DNA from: Enterobacteriaceae bacterium
GTDB taxonomy: Bacteria; Pseudomonadota; Gammaproteobacteria; Enterobacterales; Enterobacteriaceae
DNA length: 6,061 nt
Direction of reading: 5' to 3'
Assembly: GCA_022712475.1 (NCBI GenBank)
Contig: JALAGK010000276.1
Span: 1 to 6,061, forward strand
The notes below the pieces were generated by a model. That model did no database searches, was not told the DNA's origin, and saw nothing but the letters and a program-made list of their open reading frames with translations. How positions within the stretch are numbered: the stretch's first letter is position 1; each line of letters opens with the position of its first letter. The position numbers were made by a program, and so were the translations under genes. This document shows positions 5,363-6,061 of this stretch, one piece after another.

Positions 5363-6061
5363 ATGTACTATCCGTTCGTTCGCAAAGCCCTTTTTCAGCT
5401 CGATCCCGAGCGCGCCCATGAAATGACTTTTCAGCAACTACGTCGCGTGGCGGGTACCCCGCTGGAGTGGCTGGTGCGTCAGAATGTGCCGGACAAACCG
5501 GTGACTTGTATGGGGCTGACCTTTAAAAACCCGCTTGGGCTGGCGGCTGGCCTGGATAAAGACGGCGAGTGCATTGATGCGTTCGGCGCAATGGGGTTTG
5601 GTGCCATTGAGATAGGCACTGTGACGCCGCGTGCGCAGTTGGGTAATGATAAGCCCCGCTTGTTCCGCCTGGTAGAGGCCGAAGGGTTAATCAACCGTAT
5701 GGGCTTTAATAATCTTGGTGTGGATAACCTGGTCGAGAACGTCAAAAAGGCGCATTTTAACGGTATTCTTGGCATTAATATTGGTAAGAACAAAGATACG
5801 CCAGTCGAGCAGGGAAAAGATGACTATCTGATTTGTATGGAAAAAGTCTATCCCTACGCGGGTTATATCGCGATAAACATCTCCTCACCCAATACGCCGG
5901 GTCTGCGTTCGTTGCAGTATGGTGAAGCCCTTGATGACCTGCTTAGCGCGTTAAAAAATAAGCAGCAGGAATTGCAGCAAACCCACCATAAATATGTTCC
6001 GCTGGCTGTAAAGATTGCGCCAGATTTGAGTGTGGAAGAATTGATTCAGGTTGCCGACAGC
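5363..6061 (+). CDS. pyrD: Dihydroorotate dehydrogenase (quinone), N-terminal 233 residues (3' truncated by window edge)
   Basis: Class 2, membrane-associated FMN enzyme that oxidises dihydroorotate to orotate in de novo pyrimidine synthesis and passes electrons to quinone. The window holds 233 of about 336 residues. The N terminus [20 protein letters not shown] forms the amphipathic membrane and quinone-binding extension that marks class 2 enzymes. FMN and substrate motifs follow: [11 protein letters not shown] (59-69, Lys66), NRMGFNNLG (111-119), [15 protein letters not shown] segment with [10 protein letters not shown] at 171-180, including the catalytic base Ser175, and AVKIAPD (215-221, Lys217). 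Numbering agrees exactly with E. coli PyrD. Start ATG 5363 is supported by AGGGAGAG three bases or so upstream. It is divergent from ssuE across 235 bp. Confidence 0.97.
   Translation, partial: MYYPFVRKALFQLDPERAHEMTFQQLRRVAGTPLEWLVRQNVPDKPVTCMGLTFKNPLGLAAGLDKDGECIDAFGAMGFGAIEIGTVTPRAQLGNDKPRLFRLVEAEGLINRMGFNNLGVDNLVENVKKAHFNGILGINIGKNKDTPVEQGKDDYLICMEKVYPYAGYIAINISSPNTPGLRSLQYGEALDDLLSALKNKQQELQQTHHKYVPLAVKIAPDLSVEELIQVADS

Noticed and set aside
5479..5793. 104-codon minus-strand frame inside pyrD
   Set aside because: Antisense shadow of the strongly conserved pyrD coding sequence, with no ribosome binding site or family resemblance.

Overview
The window comes from a gammaproteobacterial chromosome, almost certainly Enterobacteriaceae. 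Every recognisable protein (PepN, SsuB, SsuC, SsuA, SsuE, PyrD) reads as a close relative of its Escherichia coli counterpart, and the order pepN > < ssuBC(D)AE | pyrD > is the enterobacterial core arrangement. Genus cannot be fixed from the sequence alone. This identification rests on remembered family sequences, not on a search.

Layout: positions 1-1725 hold the C-terminal two thirds of pepN (+ strand), beginning exactly at the zinc-binding histidine and ending in a strong intrinsic terminator (about 1740-1779). Converging on it from the right is the alkanesulfonate (ssu) operon on the minus strand, transcribed ssuE-ssuA-[ssuD]-ssuC-ssuB from 5127 down to 1821. Its genes are packed with 4-8 bp stop/start overlaps. 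A 235-bp divergent intergenic region (5128-5362) carries the ssuE and pyrD promoters. The first 233 codons of pyrD (+ strand) run off the right edge.

The main anomaly is ssuD, the FMNH2-dependent alkanesulfonate monooxygenase gene that normally lies between ssuA and ssuC and is about 1.15 kb long. Here only about 220 bp separate ssuA from ssuC. The ssuD start, its ribosome binding site and its first 12 codons are present. A short tail that may be the old ssuD end survives in another frame. The middle is an unfamiliar, palindrome-containing stretch of about 130-170 bp that does not read as SsuD in any minus-strand frame. The ABC importer (SsuABC) and the FMN reductase (SsuE) are all full length with intact motifs. 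The locus can therefore plausibly import sulfonates and make FMNH2, but it lacks the enzyme that uses both to release sulfite. Either another monooxygenase elsewhere serves the pathway or this is an operon at an early stage of decay.

A second point of interest is the pyrD leader. Its predicted -10 element, start region and short hairpin fit the CTP/GTP-sensing start-site-switching control known for enterobacterial pyrD. No RNA genes, CRISPR arrays, insertion sequences or prophage genes were seen. I found no wholly new system; the rearranged ssuD locus is the item most worth following up.
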